Shown one piece after another: positions 8,385 to 16,571 of a stretch of DNA of 47,716 nt. The stretch is from a virus: the IMG/VR virus record IMGVR_UViG_3300042556_001883, positions 1-47,716 of that record; one strand, written 5' to 3'. Both the position numbers and the translations under genes were made by a program. Below the pieces are notes generated by a model, which was not told the DNA's origin, ran no database searches, and was given only the letters and a program-made list of their open reading frames with translations. Every line of letters starts with the position of its first letter. The first letter of the stretch is position 1.

Positions 8385-8816
8385 TCGTTTGCCTTGATGA
8401 AACATATCCGATTCGGTGACTACTCTAAAGCGTAAGCCTTGATCCTTGGCCCAGGCATTGGCTGCTTGCCATTTGTACATGTTGAGTACCGCGGCAGCTT
8501 GATCTCTAGGACTATTGCCTGCTGCTTCTAGTGTGGTTTGTTTACCTGGTTTAATTTCTATTAATTCGCCAATACGCTCACCAGCTTTGTTTTGATAGAT
8601 TATTAAAAAGTCAGGTACATAGATAGTGTTACGATTGGTAAAAGGATTACGATAAGGAATATGTACAGCTTCACTGGCCCAATGTATAACAGCAGGATTG
8701 TTGTCACAGAAACGCATGAAGCTGTGTTCCCACGAACTTCTATAGTGCGGAACTTTTTTTCCTATATATTTGTCTGAGTTAAGGACTTGATAAAAACCAT
8801 TGGCAAACTTTTGCAT
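8376..8816 (-). CDS. gp4: Head completion protein gp4
   Basis: 146 aa, close to T4 gp4 (about 150 aa). In T4, gp4 completes filled heads so that tails can attach. Family signatures are clear: KYIGKKVPHYRSSWE near residues 16-31, FMRFCDNNPAVIHWASEAV, YRNPFTNRNTIYVPDFLIIY, and ELIEIKPGKQT. The PDF...EIKPGK arrangement is the PD-(D/E)xK nuclease-like core characteristic of this family. The ATG shares a base with the stop of the 133-aa gene upstream (TAATG), implying coupled translation. The adjoining gp16-like gene makes this a small head-finishing cluster. Confidence 0.9.
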   Translation of the reverse strand: MQKFANGFYQVLNSDKYIGKKVPHYRSSWEHSFMRFCDNNPAVIHWASEAVHIPYRNPFTNRNTIYVPDFLIIYQNKAGERIGELIEIKPGKQTTLEAAGNSPRDQAAAVLNMYKWQAANAWAKDQGLRFRVVTESDMFHQGKRAR

Positions 8817-9217
8817 TACGGTAATATAGCCCTAGTAACATATTTGTTTTGCACAGGTTTATTTTTTAAACCCAAAAAACTTGTGCCCGCTCTTTCTGTG
8901 TTTAAAAATAATGCTGTATATGTGTTTAAATCGCCGGTGGGTAATTTTTTAAATTCGTCTAATATACTCATAGGATTTATACCCTGTTTTAGTGCTGTGT
9001 ATAGCACAGCACTGGCCAGTGCTCTAGCAGATTCTTTGTTATCAGTCACAGTCTCAAAAAAAGCTATTATAGCTGCATCTACATTAGAACTAAATTCAAC
9101 AGGAAAGTTAAAAAAATTATTAAAAAAACTATCTGTATTAGGCGGACTTACTGCGTTGGTGTTGATGCCTTTAAGATTTGTTGGGTAAGGGGTTTGGGGA
9201 TAATTTAATTGTTCCAT
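8816..9217 (-). CDS. Conserved small virion-type protein
   Basis: 133 aa, not confidently recognised. An Asn/Pro-rich N-terminus is followed by a helical middle (VDAAIIAFFETVTDNKESA, ALASAVLYTALKQGI) and a C-terminal motif MSILDEFKKLPTGDLNTY with YTALFLNTERAGTSFLG. I associate this pattern with a small structural protein next to gp4 in aquatic T4-like phages. It is translationally coupled to gp4 (TAATG). In T4 the gene beside gene 4 is baseplate wedge gene 53, but I see no clear gp53 signature, so that name is not assigned. The ribosome site is weak (AAAGAT). Confidence 0.7.
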   Translation of the reverse strand: MEQLNYPQTPYPTNLKGINTNAVSPPNTDSFFNNFFNFPVEFSSNVDAAIIAFFETVTDNKESARALASAVLYTALKQGINPMSILDEFKKLPTGDLNTYTALFLNTERAGTSFLGLKNKPVQNKYVTRAILP

Positions 9218-9221
9218 AATT

Positions 9222-9407
9222 TTAATCTTTGGCTATTTTTTGATTTGATGGGAGAGTTGGTAATACAGTCCCCATGTGAGATATTGGACTAGAGCTTAAA
9301 TATTTTTCTTCTGTTTCTAAATTTTTTTCAACTAACTCACTGATACTTTTGTCTGAGCCTGAGCCAAATATAGAAGTAGTAAAAATTTTGCTGTTAGATT
9401 GTAACAT
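9222..9407 (-). CDS. Small hypothetical protein
   Basis: 61 aa, Ser/Lys-rich, with no recognised domain (segments SELVEKNLETEEKYL and SHMGTVLPTLP). It is supported as a gene by a tidy arrangement: the TAG stop of the preceding tube-fold gene is part of TAGGAAT, a ribosome site nine bases before this ATG, and the gene ends five bases before the next one. It fills an otherwise empty gap in a tightly packed operon. It may be a small tail or baseplate accessory protein; no function can be read. Confidence 0.55.
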   Translation of the reverse strand: MLQSNSKIFTTSIFGSGSDKSISELVEKNLETEEKYLSSSPISHMGTVLPTLPSNQKIAKD

Positions 9408-9416
9408 TTTTTATTC

Positions 9417-11030
9417 CTAAGCTGTTGGTGCGGGATTAGTAGAAGTTTTTCCATCCAATGAAGGTACATTAGGAGATGATAAGTTTCTTGCGGTATAGGA
9501 ACTACTTACTTCTGCATCAGCTGCAAATTGCAAATCGCGAGACGGTGTTTGCGATAATGGTCCTACCGACGAAACAACTTCATTGGTGCCAGTTCTAAAA
9601 CTTGTTGTTGATGGACTAAAAGTCCTACTATTAAAAAAGGCCGAGGAACTATTTGATGATTCTTGTAAAGCTTTTTGATCATTTGCTAGTGCCTTGTTTC
9701 TCGTGCTATCGTTTGCAGAATTAATTAGTGATGCAAAAGAATTGGTCGGAATTGCACCAGAACTTGTTGCTGTAAGTTGATTATTTGGTCCTTTTGCAAG
9801 ATTAGTAACCTTGTTAACATTTGTGCCAACTATTGTTCCCCCGGTACTAATAACTCCAGAAATACTGCCTGGTGAAACAGGGTTTCCTACCAATCCACTG
9901 GTTGAATTTGTAACTGTTGGTGCTCCTTGTGTAATATTGAAACCATTACTGTTTACACTACCAGAACCAGCTGTGCCCTGAGTCGACAAAGCAGATTGAA
10001 AACCTGTGCCGTTATTTGCGTCAACACCTCGATAAGGTATGTAAGTCTGATTTAGTGCGCTACCCAAATTGCCGCCTCGTAAAACATTATTAAAACCTTG
10101 AAGTAATTCTTGAGATGCTAAATTTCTAAAATCAACATTCTTGTTTGTCTGATAAGCACGAACTGCCTTGAATGCTGAACTTCCCCATTTGCGGTCACTA
10201 CCGTCGGTGATTACTTCATCCAAAGCATTCACGATGCCGCCTGGACCCAAGATACTGTTTGTTCCACCGCCAGCTACAGTTAACGGACTGGGTGATCTAT
10301 CGTAATGCAAATCAGCAAATCCTCTAGCAACACTTGCTGAACCACCAGCATATAACACTGTTTCATAACTAATGGTCATTACATTTTCCATAGTGCTATC
10401 CTGCCCATTCTGATGTGTGCCATGTCTATATGATGTAATAATAGGATTGATCAGTGTGTATTCGCTAAATCTTTTTTGATGCAAACTGTATATTCTAATT
10501 GCCTGAATGTATTGTGTAGAAATGTTGCTATTTCTCCTTGGAGTGTAGCCAAAGTTATTAAGCAATTTTCTTTGTCCTAACGTTTGTTTGTAGTTCTTTA
10601 GATAAAGTGGGTTTAACGCTCCAGTGGCATCACCATAATTTATATCCGCGTCTCTATAGTAAAAATTGTAGTAATCAAACCATAATTTTCTTACTAGGTT
10701 GGCACTATCGTCGTGAAAGGTTATGTTGATGTCTTCGTATCTTACTTTAGTTTGTGCTATTGATGGTCTGTTATAATTGTTATAGATTTTCGAATCTATT
10801 TTAAATTTTGGCAGATCTGCGGACTTTACCAACATACCTGCTTCAATTTGATTTCTTTGATTCACTTTAGTAAGTTCAGGATTGAGGTCAAAATACACAT
10901 GAAACAGCCATGTGTATTTGGGCGATCTTTCATAATTGTTATCAACAAACAACCTGCTGGCGTGTTTGTAATCTTTGATATTATCGCCGGTGACTACTTG
11001 TCTTAAAAAATTATCAAAAATACTAGGCAT
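9417..11030 (-). CDS. Tail-tube-fold structural protein (possible gp54/gp48-type tube initiator)
   Basis: 537 aa. The first about 240 residues look like a decorated tail-tube fold: YTWLFHVYFDLNPEL, SADLPKFKIDSKIYNNYNRP, VRYEDINITFHDDSANLV with the Asp-Asp turn also seen in gp19, and ENVMTISYETVLYAGG closing the barrel. In T4, tube-fold paralogues gp48 and gp54 cap the baseplate hub and start tube polymerisation, so this is the leading guess. Residues 330-537 are Ser/Asn/Thr-rich and probably extended. It has its own late promoter (11047-11053) and follows a strong terminator after gp19, so it can be made separately from the tube protein. Exact T4 equivalence is uncertain. Confidence 0.7.
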   Translation of the reverse strand: MPSIFDNFLRQVVTGDNIKDYKHASRLFVDNNYERSPKYTWLFHVYFDLNPELTKVNQRNQIEAGMLVKSADLPKFKIDSKIYNNYNRPSIAQTKVRYEDINITFHDDSANLVRKLWFDYYNFYYRDADINYGDATGALNPLYLKNYKQTLGQRKLLNNFGYTPRRNSNISTQYIQAIRIYSLHQKRFSEYTLINPIITSYRHGTHQNGQDSTMENVMTISYETVLYAGGSASVARGFADLHYDRSPSPLTVAGGGTNSILGPGGIVNALDEVITDGSDRKWGSSAFKAVRAYQTNKNVDFRNLASQELLQGFNNVLRGGNLGSALNQTYIPYRGVDANNGTGFQSALSTQGTAGSGSVNSNGFNITQGAPTVTNSTSGLVGNPVSPGSISGVISTGGTIVGTNVNKVTNLAKGPNNQLTATSSGAIPTNSFASLINSANDSTRNKALANDQKALQESSNSSSAFFNSRTFSPSTTSFRTGTNEVVSSVGPLSQTPSRDLQFAADAEVSSSYTARNLSSPNVPSLDGKTSTNPAPTA

Positions 11031-11046
11031 ATAGATTCACTTTCTA

Positions 11047-11053
11047 TTATTTA
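11047..11053 (-). promoter_or_regulatory. Late-promoter-like element (AATAAATAA)
   Basis: It lies on the minus strand 17 bases before the ATG of the 537-aa gene and directly downstream of the gp19 terminator. The core TAAATAA differs from the window consensus only in the final base. Confidence 0.5.
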
Positions 11054-11057
11054 TTTC

Positions 11058-11090
11058 AAAAAAAAAGCCCGGTTCTGGGCCGGGCTTTTA
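11058..11090 (-). terminator. Intrinsic terminator after gp19
   Basis: A GC-rich stem GCCCGG/CCGGGC (11067-11072 with 11080-11085) is flanked by A- and T-runs. On the minus strand the stem is followed by nine T residues, so it should end gp19 transcripts efficiently. The flanks also allow some activity on the other strand. Confidence 0.9.
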
Positions 11091-11107
11091 TTTCCACCGA
11101 TAAAAAA

Positions 11108-11731
11108 TTATCTTACGCCAGTGATAACTGTGCCAAGTGTTCGACCTACTGCGGTTCCAATACCAGTGCCAATTGGGCTCTGAACAGCGTTATCATACAT
11201 AATACTCAACTGAATTGTAGCAGGTGAGTTTTCGGTATAAGCCATGTCACCATAGTTTACTGATGATAGTAAGGCGCCATACAATTCCCAAGTTTCCAAA
11301 ATGTTGGGTTGATTTGCACCATTGCCGCCATCTAGCATCTCAAACTTGAGAACAAATTTATAATCAATGCCGCTTGCTGCTGAACTTTGTTCTGCAAAGT
11401 CAAACTGCTTCTGAACTTGTTCGCCAACCAATTTACTAACATTACCACCGGCATCGTCTCTGAGAGTAACTGTAACTGCTTCCCAGGTCGGCTTGCCAAC
11501 CAAGTTCACCTTGGAGTTGTATACATCAATAGTGAACGGATTCATGTTCAAGTTAGGACGGCTGATACTATCAACTTGTTTTGTTAGTTCTACGCGATTG
11601 GTGCTTACACCAAAGTTTTCAAATATTGCACGGAAGCGATATTTGAGCTTTGGCATTAACAAGCCTTGTGTGCTAGCACTTTGATTGGTTGCTAACGGGA
11701 CTGTAAATCTGTTTAGTGAGGCAATTGCCAT
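11108..11731 (-). CDS. gp19: Tail tube protein gp19
   Basis: 207 aa versus 163 in T4, typical for aquatic T4-like phages. It is the tube subunit that stacks as hexameric rings inside the contractile sheath. Recognisable segments are TQGLLMPKLKYRFRAIFENF (about 22-41), VELTKQVDSISRPNLN, YNSKVNLVGKPTWE, VTVTLRDDAGGNVSKLVGEQ, QKQFDFAEQSSAASGIDYKF, and ILETWELYGALLSSVNYGDM. The C-terminus ends with a Gly/Thr-rich tail. It has its own late promoter (11750-11756), an excellent AGGAGA ribosome site and a strong terminator, matching a protein needed in high copy. It follows gp18 as in T4. Confidence 0.95.
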   Translation of the reverse strand: MAIASLNRFTVPLATNQSASTQGLLMPKLKYRFRAIFENFGVSTNRVELTKQVDSISRPNLNMNPFTIDVYNSKVNLVGKPTWEAVTVTLRDDAGGNVSKLVGEQVQKQFDFAEQSSAASGIDYKFVLKFEMLDGGNGANQPNILETWELYGALLSSVNYGDMAYTENSPATIQLSIMYDNAVQSPIGTGIGTAVGRTLGTVITGVR

Positions 11732-11749
11732 TTTATTCTCCTGTTATAG

Positions 11750-11756
11750 GTATTTA
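11750..11756 (-). promoter_or_regulatory. Late promoter of gp19 (TAAATAC)
   Basis: The minus strand reads TTGGTAAATACCTATAACAG, with AGGAGA and then the gp19 ATG following. The element ends 18 bases before the ATG. Confidence 0.65.
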
Positions 11757-11776
11757 CCAAAATTTTCTTGGAATCT

Positions 11777-11798
11777 ATTGGAGCCCGCAGGCTCCAAT
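11777..11798 (-). terminator. Hairpin after gp18 (weak terminator or mRNA 3'-end)
   Basis: A perfect nine-base stem ATTGGAGCC/GGCTCCAAT with a four-base loop lies 12 bases past the gp18 stop. There is no good T-run behind it on the minus strand, so it may attenuate or protect RNA rather than fully terminate. Confidence 0.5.
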
Positions 11799-11809
11799 AT
11801 CTACCCATA

Positions 11810-14800
11810 TTATACTCCTGCTGCGATGTCACCTGGGTTCTTCAAACGAATCGGAATGTAAATAAATTCAACATCCTTCATTGGTTCGATCGCTACATCT
11901 ACATATAGTTCGTTACGAGCTATGCGTGTTGGTGTATTATTTGTATCATCACAAACAACAACATAATCGTAAATGCCGCGCTTGGCAACTAGATCATTAA
12001 TTGCGCCGCTGATAATGTTTTTAATCTGATCTCTTGTGATCTTGTCATTTGGTTCAAACAAGAAACCATTGCCTGCTGTGGCCAAAATTGTTCGCAGATA
12101 GTTTACCAAACGAGCAACATTGATACGATCCAAGCTGCTGGCGGTCGGATTGCGGGTTTTTTGTCCCCATACTACTAGTCCGATTCCAGGTAAACTTGTA
12201 ATTGGATTGATTTTGTTTTCGTATAATGTATCTCTCAAACCTTGACGAATACCATCAAATACAAATTCTCCAGTAATTGAATCTAGATAGCCAATATTGC
12301 TAGCATTATCTACTAGACCACGGCGTGTACCAGCTGGTGCAAACCATTGGAATGCAACATTGTCGTTAAAGATAATTGTTCTCAATGCCATGTGGCTAGG
12401 GGGAACAGTGATTGTATTACCCTGCAAGTCTGATGTTTGACCGCTTGGATAGTAAACTCCTAGATAAGGACTAGCTGTTGCCAAACCATCACCGTTGGTG
12501 TTGTTGCTCCAATTTGCAATATCCACTCCATTTGCTGCCAAGCGCATTGGGGTATCGCCCACAACAAATGCTGTTTGCGCACGATCATTGTTGAGGTTAA
12601 CCATTTCGTCAATGAGTTCAGGATAACCAGGTGCAGCGATCAAATTAAATTGATATTGATCTTCACGCACTTCGGTATTGGCTATCAATGCACCTTGCAT
12701 TGCTGCCACTATCATTTGTCTCTGTGCCTGACGACCCATGTACGGACTACCGTTATTCTTTAAGCCACTTGCAGTTTGCCATGTGTCTTTGACCGTTGGT
12801 AATGAACTGCTAGCACCTGGTACTGCAGGTAACTCAGGGTATGCTTGAGCATTAAACTTGTTGCTTACATATCTCTTGACATTGAAACCGCTGCGTCGTG
12901 TGTTAAACAACAACACACCACGCGGGTATAGTCTATAATCAGGAGCATCTTGATCTAGATAGTCGCTTGCTAACAAATCAGTCACTGAGGGCAACGATCC
13001 GGTAATTATATCAGTAGTACCGTTGGGTGCCCAACGAGCATCTGCAAACACAATACCATTCTGACTAATTTGATCAGTGTTGTCTATTAGATCCCATTCT
13101 GCACCATCATAACGATAAATTACAGGATAGTTTTCTAGGTCACCGCTGTCAAGCCATAAATCTCCAGCTACCAGAGCAGTCATTCCATCGCTTTGAAACT
13201 CCGGCTCGCTGGCGCTGATTATAACACCTTCGGAATCGGTATTAGCTAATGCATAACCTCTTGCATCTGTTTTACCAGTCCAGTACGAACTTCTATATCC
13301 TCTCCAACCGCCAATATCATTAATCATGATGTCTACGGTTGCAGGATCGCTGTAATACCATAAAGTTCCATCCGATGGAGGTTGAGATGGCTCAATTGTG
13401 CTGTAAGTGTATGTCAATGACTCCCAATTGGTTAGAGCCAATGTGGTTCCGTACAGTATTGTTCCAGCTGTGCCACTTGTAAAACCAGCATCGGCAGTTG
13501 GTGTACCTGTTACATTAGTTAGGTAAATATCTCCGCCATAAAGATGTGTAAATGTAATTACACCGTTTGTTAATGAAACATCAATTTCTGGAATGTTTTC
13601 TGCTAGAATGTCAGATATAAAACTTGAAGGACTTGAGCCCAACAATGTAATTGTATATTCTGTAATTGTATCAGTTCCGATTGAAGTTACTCCAACTTTA
13701 ATTTGTTCAGTTGGTGTAAATGGATTACCAGACAACACGCTACCACTAACAACAGTTTTACCTGTAACGCGACGACGGAATGGTTTAAAGCCATCTGTGT
13801 CATCGCGCAACGGATCCCATGCCACCCAGACTGTTCCAGCAACAATGCCGTTGCCACCACCAGCTGGATCTAGTCCATATAAGGCATCTTCTGCTCTATT
13901 ATAAAAAGGTGCTCCTAGTGTTGTAAACGAACCGGTTGCTGAACTATATCTCTTAATAGCAAGATCTGCACCGCTGCCGGCGGCGCCTAATTTCATAAAC
14001 ACACTTCCGCTTGGTCTTGGTTCGTCGTCGGTACTGCGCCAGCTTGGAACTTCGGCAAAATTTCCAAAAGTCAATAATGGTTTGTTGTATTCCTCTCCTG
14101 ATGTTCCCAATCCCAAACTTGCCATTGGGGTACCAGCTGAGTTAGAAATGATAATTTTTCCATCAGGATCAACACCGTTACTTGCTGCTGCATCAGTTGC
14201 ATAAATTTCTAATTTGTTTCCAATATACGCTGCTGTAACTTCTCCAGTAAATGCTGCATTAATAGCCGAGACTACCTGTGCAATGGTTCTTGATGAACCA
14301 GTATTACCAACTGTGACAACAGTTCCGTTAATGCTCAATGCGGCAGCCGGTGAGCTAGCTGGAATTGCAGTTGTAGCGCTCGTAGCAAATGTTACTGTGC
14401 CTCGTAGGGTTGGCCAGCTTTCTGCCCATGCATCTGTGCCAATTCTTGCCCAGGCATTGCTTCTGTTTTTGTAAAATAATATTGCATTACTGCCAGTTCC
14501 AAAACTTATTGCATAGCTACCAATTTGGCCAATGCTGCTGTTTGGAACATAAATTCCACTGCCACTGTCGAATGTTTGATTTGCAGTTGATGTAACTAGA
14601 ATAGGAGTCTTTAATACAAACTGTCCGTTAATAGCATCCCATTCATTGATACCCCAGGCACTTTCTGTAAGATCTAGCCAATGTGTACCATCGGCTACAG
14701 CACCAGTAGGACGAACACTAGTACCTTCTAATTCGTCTAAATCAATATCTGCACGAATAGCATAAATTCTGTTTACATTTCCTAGAATGCTATAGGCTGT

Positions 14801-15082
14801 CATTAATCCATATTCGTTTCTTTCATCACCGTGTAACGGTGTTCCAGCTGCGCTTTGCTTAAAGCTAGGATAGCCCATAGACGCAATAAGTTCGCGTTGG
14901 CTAGAATAAGTAAGTAATTTTCCTGCTCTAGCAGCAGTGGTGTCTGTAGCTGAACCGTTTGAAGGATTAGTTTTATCCTGTGCGGTTGCCATAATAATAA
15001 GCGGAACTGTTCCTACTGCGCCAGGAACATATTGACTTTCGTCGGTTACGGTAATTTCAATACCTGCGGATACTAGTGCCAT
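11810..15082 (-). CDS. gp18: Tail sheath protein gp18 with a very large insertion
   Basis: 1090 aa against 659 in T4. Contractile sheath subunit around the gp19 tube. Conserved ends are evident: MALVSAGIEITVTDESQYVP at the start, and at about 780-1090 the core with AAPGYPELIDEMVNLN, GLVVWGQKTRNPTASSLDRI, NVARLVNYLRTILATAG, FLFEPNDKITRDQIKNIIS and IEPMKDVEFIYIPIRL. Residues about 150-760 are an expanded Ser/Thr/Gly-rich insertion that would lie on the outer surface, with Trp-containing hairpins such as DGTLWYYSDP and YRYDGAEWDLID. The ATG at 15082 is chosen over one six codons upstream because AAAGGAT is correctly spaced and homologues begin this way. The late promoter is at 15112. Confidence 0.95.
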   Translation of the reverse strand: MALVSAGIEITVTDESQYVPGAVGTVPLIIMATAQDKTNPSNGSATDTTAARAGKLLTYSSQRELIASMGYPSFKQSAAGTPLHGDERNEYGLMTAYSILGNVNRIYAIRADIDLDELEGTSVRPTGAVADGTHWLDLTESAWGINEWDAINGQFVLKTPILVTSTANQTFDSGSGIYVPNSSIGQIGSYAISFGTGSNAILFYKNRSNAWARIGTDAWAESWPTLRGTVTFATSATTAIPASSPAAALSINGTVVTVGNTGSSRTIAQVVSAINAAFTGEVTAAYIGNKLEIYATDAAASNGVDPDGKIIISNSAGTPMASLGLGTSGEEYNKPLLTFGNFAEVPSWRSTDDEPRPSGSVFMKLGAAGSGADLAIKRYSSATGSFTTLGAPFYNRAEDALYGLDPAGGGNGIVAGTVWVAWDPLRDDTDGFKPFRRRVTGKTVVSGSVLSGNPFTPTEQIKVGVTSIGTDTITEYTITLLGSSPSSFISDILAENIPEIDVSLTNGVITFTHLYGGDIYLTNVTGTPTADAGFTSGTAGTILYGTTLALTNWESLTYTYSTIEPSQPPSDGTLWYYSDPATVDIMINDIGGWRGYRSSYWTGKTDARGYALANTDSEGVIISASEPEFQSDGMTALVAGDLWLDSGDLENYPVIYRYDGAEWDLIDNTDQISQNGIVFADARWAPNGTTDIITGSLPSVTDLLASDYLDQDAPDYRLYPRGVLLFNTRRSGFNVKRYVSNKFNAQAYPELPAVPGASSSLPTVKDTWQTASGLKNNGSPYMGRQAQRQMIVAAMQGALIANTEVREDQYQFNLIAAPGYPELIDEMVNLNNDRAQTAFVVGDTPMRLAANGVDIANWSNNTNGDGLATASPYLGVYYPSGQTSDLQGNTITVPPSHMALRTIIFNDNVAFQWFAPAGTRRGLVDNASNIGYLDSITGEFVFDGIRQGLRDTLYENKINPITSLPGIGLVVWGQKTRNPTASSLDRINVARLVNYLRTILATAGNGFLFEPNDKITRDQIKNIISGAINDLVAKRGIYDYVVVCDDTNNTPTRIARNELYVDVAIEPMKDVEFIYIPIRLKNPGDIAAGV

Positions 15083-15111
15083 GTTTTTATCCTTTAACAA
15101 AACATTTGCAA

Positions 15112-15118
15112 GTATTTA
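15112..15118 (-). promoter_or_regulatory. Late promoter of gp18 (TAAATAC)
   Basis: AATAAATACTT on the minus strand, 29 bases before the gp18 ATG, with ribosome site AAAGGAT between. It forms half of a divergent late-promoter pair with 15171-15178. Confidence 0.65.
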
Positions 15119-15170
15119 TTAAAAGCTTACTATTTTGGGTGTGTAATAGGTGCCTTTACAAGGTTTTACA

Positions 15171-15178
15171 TATAAATA
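15171..15178 (+). promoter_or_regulatory. Late promoter with exact T4 consensus TATAAATA
   Basis: The plus strand reads TATAAATA followed by five bases and the ATG of the zinc-ribbon gene. It is the full T4 late consensus. No ribosome site lies between it and the ATG, so the transcript may be nearly leaderless. Confidence 0.6.
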
Positions 15179-15183
15179 TTGCT

Positions 15184-15528
15184 ATGACAAGACCTTTATG
15201 CAACATTTGCCATGGAAATCCAGCAGCCGTAAACTATGTTCTCAATGGTAAAAAATACTATAGAAAAATCTGCGCCAGTTGCAGTAGAAAAGGCAAACGA
15301 ACTAAGGAAATACCTGGTTGGACCAGGAATGGATATAAGAAAAAATTAACCTGTGAGCGTTGCAATTTTAAAGCAAAGCATGTAAGTCAAATCTTTGTTT
15401 TTTACATAGATGGTAATTTAAAAAACAACAACTGGTTAAATTTAAGAAGTGTTTGCGCAAATTGTAGAATAGAGCTTAATTCTAGTAAAACTACTTGGCG
15501 CGAAAGTCCATTGGTAGCAGATTATTAA
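15184..15528 (+). CDS. Zinc-ribbon / degenerate HNH-like protein
   Basis: 114 aa on the plus strand against its neighbours. Two Cys4-type sites are visible: LCNICHG with ICASCSRKG, and LTCERCNFK with SVCANCRIEL. Between the second pair lies QIFVFYIDGNLKNNNWLN, which follows the HNH-endonuclease layout (DHIDGN...NN...NL) but has Phe-Tyr where the Asp-His pair usually lies, so nuclease activity is doubtful. Small relatives occur in aquatic T4-like phages with no established function. Start chosen at 15184, because the longer frame to 15076 would run through the divergent promoter region. Its last 38 bases overlap the end of the opposite-strand kinase gene. Confidence 0.7.
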   Translation: MTRPLCNICHGNPAAVNYVLNGKKYYRKICASCSRKGKRTKEIPGWTRNGYKKKLTCERCNFKAKHVSQIFVFYIDGNLKNNNWLNLRSVCANCRIELNSSKTTWRESPLVADY

Positions 15529-16150
15529 TTTTTGTGTATAATTCTTCTACAGTTCCGTTGTTTTCTACTTCGTAGTTGAATGTTTGTCCTATCCATGCCC
15601 ATTCACTGTGATGCACCCTAGGGTGGCGTTGAGGCATAAGTTGACCTGCATCTTCTAACAGCCATTGCCTATCTTCGTGTGTTGTATTTTCTCTCAGCGC
15701 ACAATCATACCACTCGGGCAACGGTCCTCGTTTGACCCAGATACACACTCCCCCGTGAGCCCTAATAGCTTTGATTTCGTTAGGAAATCTCACATCGCTG
15801 ATCACAATGTTTTCAGTGGTTTTGCGCAGTCTGTTTTCTAGGCTGGCTATCCAAATATCGTTGTGAAATCCGTGGCGACAAACTTCTGTGCCCCATAGTT
15901 GCAACATGTAGCGCGGAGTCAGCTTGGGCATGTTTAATCTTTTAGCCCACCACGGATCCACCTGTTCACGCCACTCTCTGGCTTCGGGCGTAAGTCCTTC
16001 TAGTAGTTCTCTATCCCATCCAAACACTTGAGCCACTGCGTCTTTAAGCGTACCAGCATAGCTATCTCTAACAAAGCCGTGCTTGGCCACTAGGTAGTTT
16101 GCTACAGTATCCTTGCCTGAACCTATAAACCCTGTTACGCCTATAATCAT
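15491..16150 (-). CDS. gp1: Deoxynucleoside monophosphate kinase (gp1-like)
   Basis: 219 aa. P-loop kinase that converts dNMPs to dNDPs for phage DNA synthesis. Walker A GFIGSGKDT lies at residues 7-15, DSYAGTLKDAVAQVFG forms the substrate-lid region, LTPRYMLQLWGTEVCR matches the T4 gene 1 family, and NIVISDVRFPNEIKAI is the Walker B-like strand with its Arg-Phe-Pro. The ATG has AGGGGG eight bases upstream, but this site lies in the stem of a terminator-like hairpin (16153-16176), so translation may be held down in read-through RNA. A nucleotide enzyme among late structural genes, also seen in other T4-like phages. The 3' end overlaps the zinc-ribbon gene convergently. Confidence 0.9.
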   Translation of the reverse strand: MIIGVTGFIGSGKDTVANYLVAKHGFVRDSYAGTLKDAVAQVFGWDRELLEGLTPEAREWREQVDPWWAKRLNMPKLTPRYMLQLWGTEVCRHGFHNDIWIASLENRLRKTTENIVISDVRFPNEIKAIRAHGGVCIWVKRGPLPEWYDCALRENTTHEDRQWLLEDAGQLMPQRHPRVHHSEWAWIGQTFNYEVENNGTVEELYTKINNLLPMDFRAK

Positions 16151-16152
16151 AA

Positions 16153-16176
16153 AAAATGCCCCCTAAGGAGCATTTT
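16153..16176 (-). terminator. Terminator-like hairpin enclosing the kinase ribosome site
   Basis: AAAATGC and GCATTTT arms with a GC-containing upper stem (one C-A mismatch) and loop CTAA are followed on the minus strand by six T residues that run straight into the kinase ATG. The AGGGGG ribosome site (16159-16164) is within the stem and loop. Confidence 0.65.
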
Positions 16177-16196
16177 AATTTATTTGTGAGCTAAAG

Positions 16197-16571
16197 TCAA
16201 ACGCCGTATTTGTTCTTTTTAGGTTTGGCCACTGGACTGCTTTTATTAATTGTAGGGCCTTCTTGACTACGTAAGTCTCCGTGATTCATGTCTTCATGAT
16301 TGGCATGAACTGCTTTGTAAGCCAATTTGAGCATTTCTTGTTCTTCTTGGCTGTAAGGCGCTGTCAGTTTCCACTTGCCAAGCCAAGATTCTTCATCAAC
16401 TTCGGGCATGGTTTTGCCATCAGTGGCAGCTAGTGCCAATCCTAGACGGTATAGTGTGTAATCGCTGTTCCATTTTTTGCCGTCGGTAAATCTGTTGAGT
16501 CCTCTAGTTGCTCGGCGTTGGCGGTCACTGAGTTCGCCCACACTTTCTTGTATGATATCTTTAATCTTCAT
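16197..16571 (-). CDS. Conserved T4-like phage protein of unknown function
   Basis: 124 aa. It begins MKIKDIIQESVGELSDRQRR, again reminiscent of the short helical N-termini of packaged T4 proteins, though less close than the two at 185 and 7847. The middle (YTLYRLGLALAATDGKT, then ESWLGKW and YSQEEQEMLKLAYKAV) looks helical, and the end is Lys/Pro-rich (KPKKNKYGV). I recall close relatives in aquatic T4-like phages, annotated only as hypothetical. It shares one base with the gp13 stop (TAATG), so it is coupled to the neck protein and is likely a virion or assembly factor. Confidence 0.75.
   Translation of the reverse strand: MKIKDIIQESVGELSDRQRRATRGLNRFTDGKKWNSDYTLYRLGLALAATDGKTMPEVDEESWLGKWKLTAPYSQEEQEMLKLAYKAVHANHEDMNHGDLRSQEGPTINKSSPVAKPKKNKYGV

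Noticed and set aside
8816-9217. Naming the 133-aa protein gp53
   Set aside because: Position beside gp4 fits the T4 order, but no gp53 sequence signature was visible.
15083-15100. Upstream start adding MLKDKN to gp18
   Set aside because: The ribosome site AAAGGAT is spaced for the ATG at 15082, and gp18 homologues begin MALVS-like.
15076-15183. Longer zinc-ribbon protein starting at 15076
   Set aside because: The extension lies across the divergent late promoters and the gp18 leader and has no homologue-like sequence.
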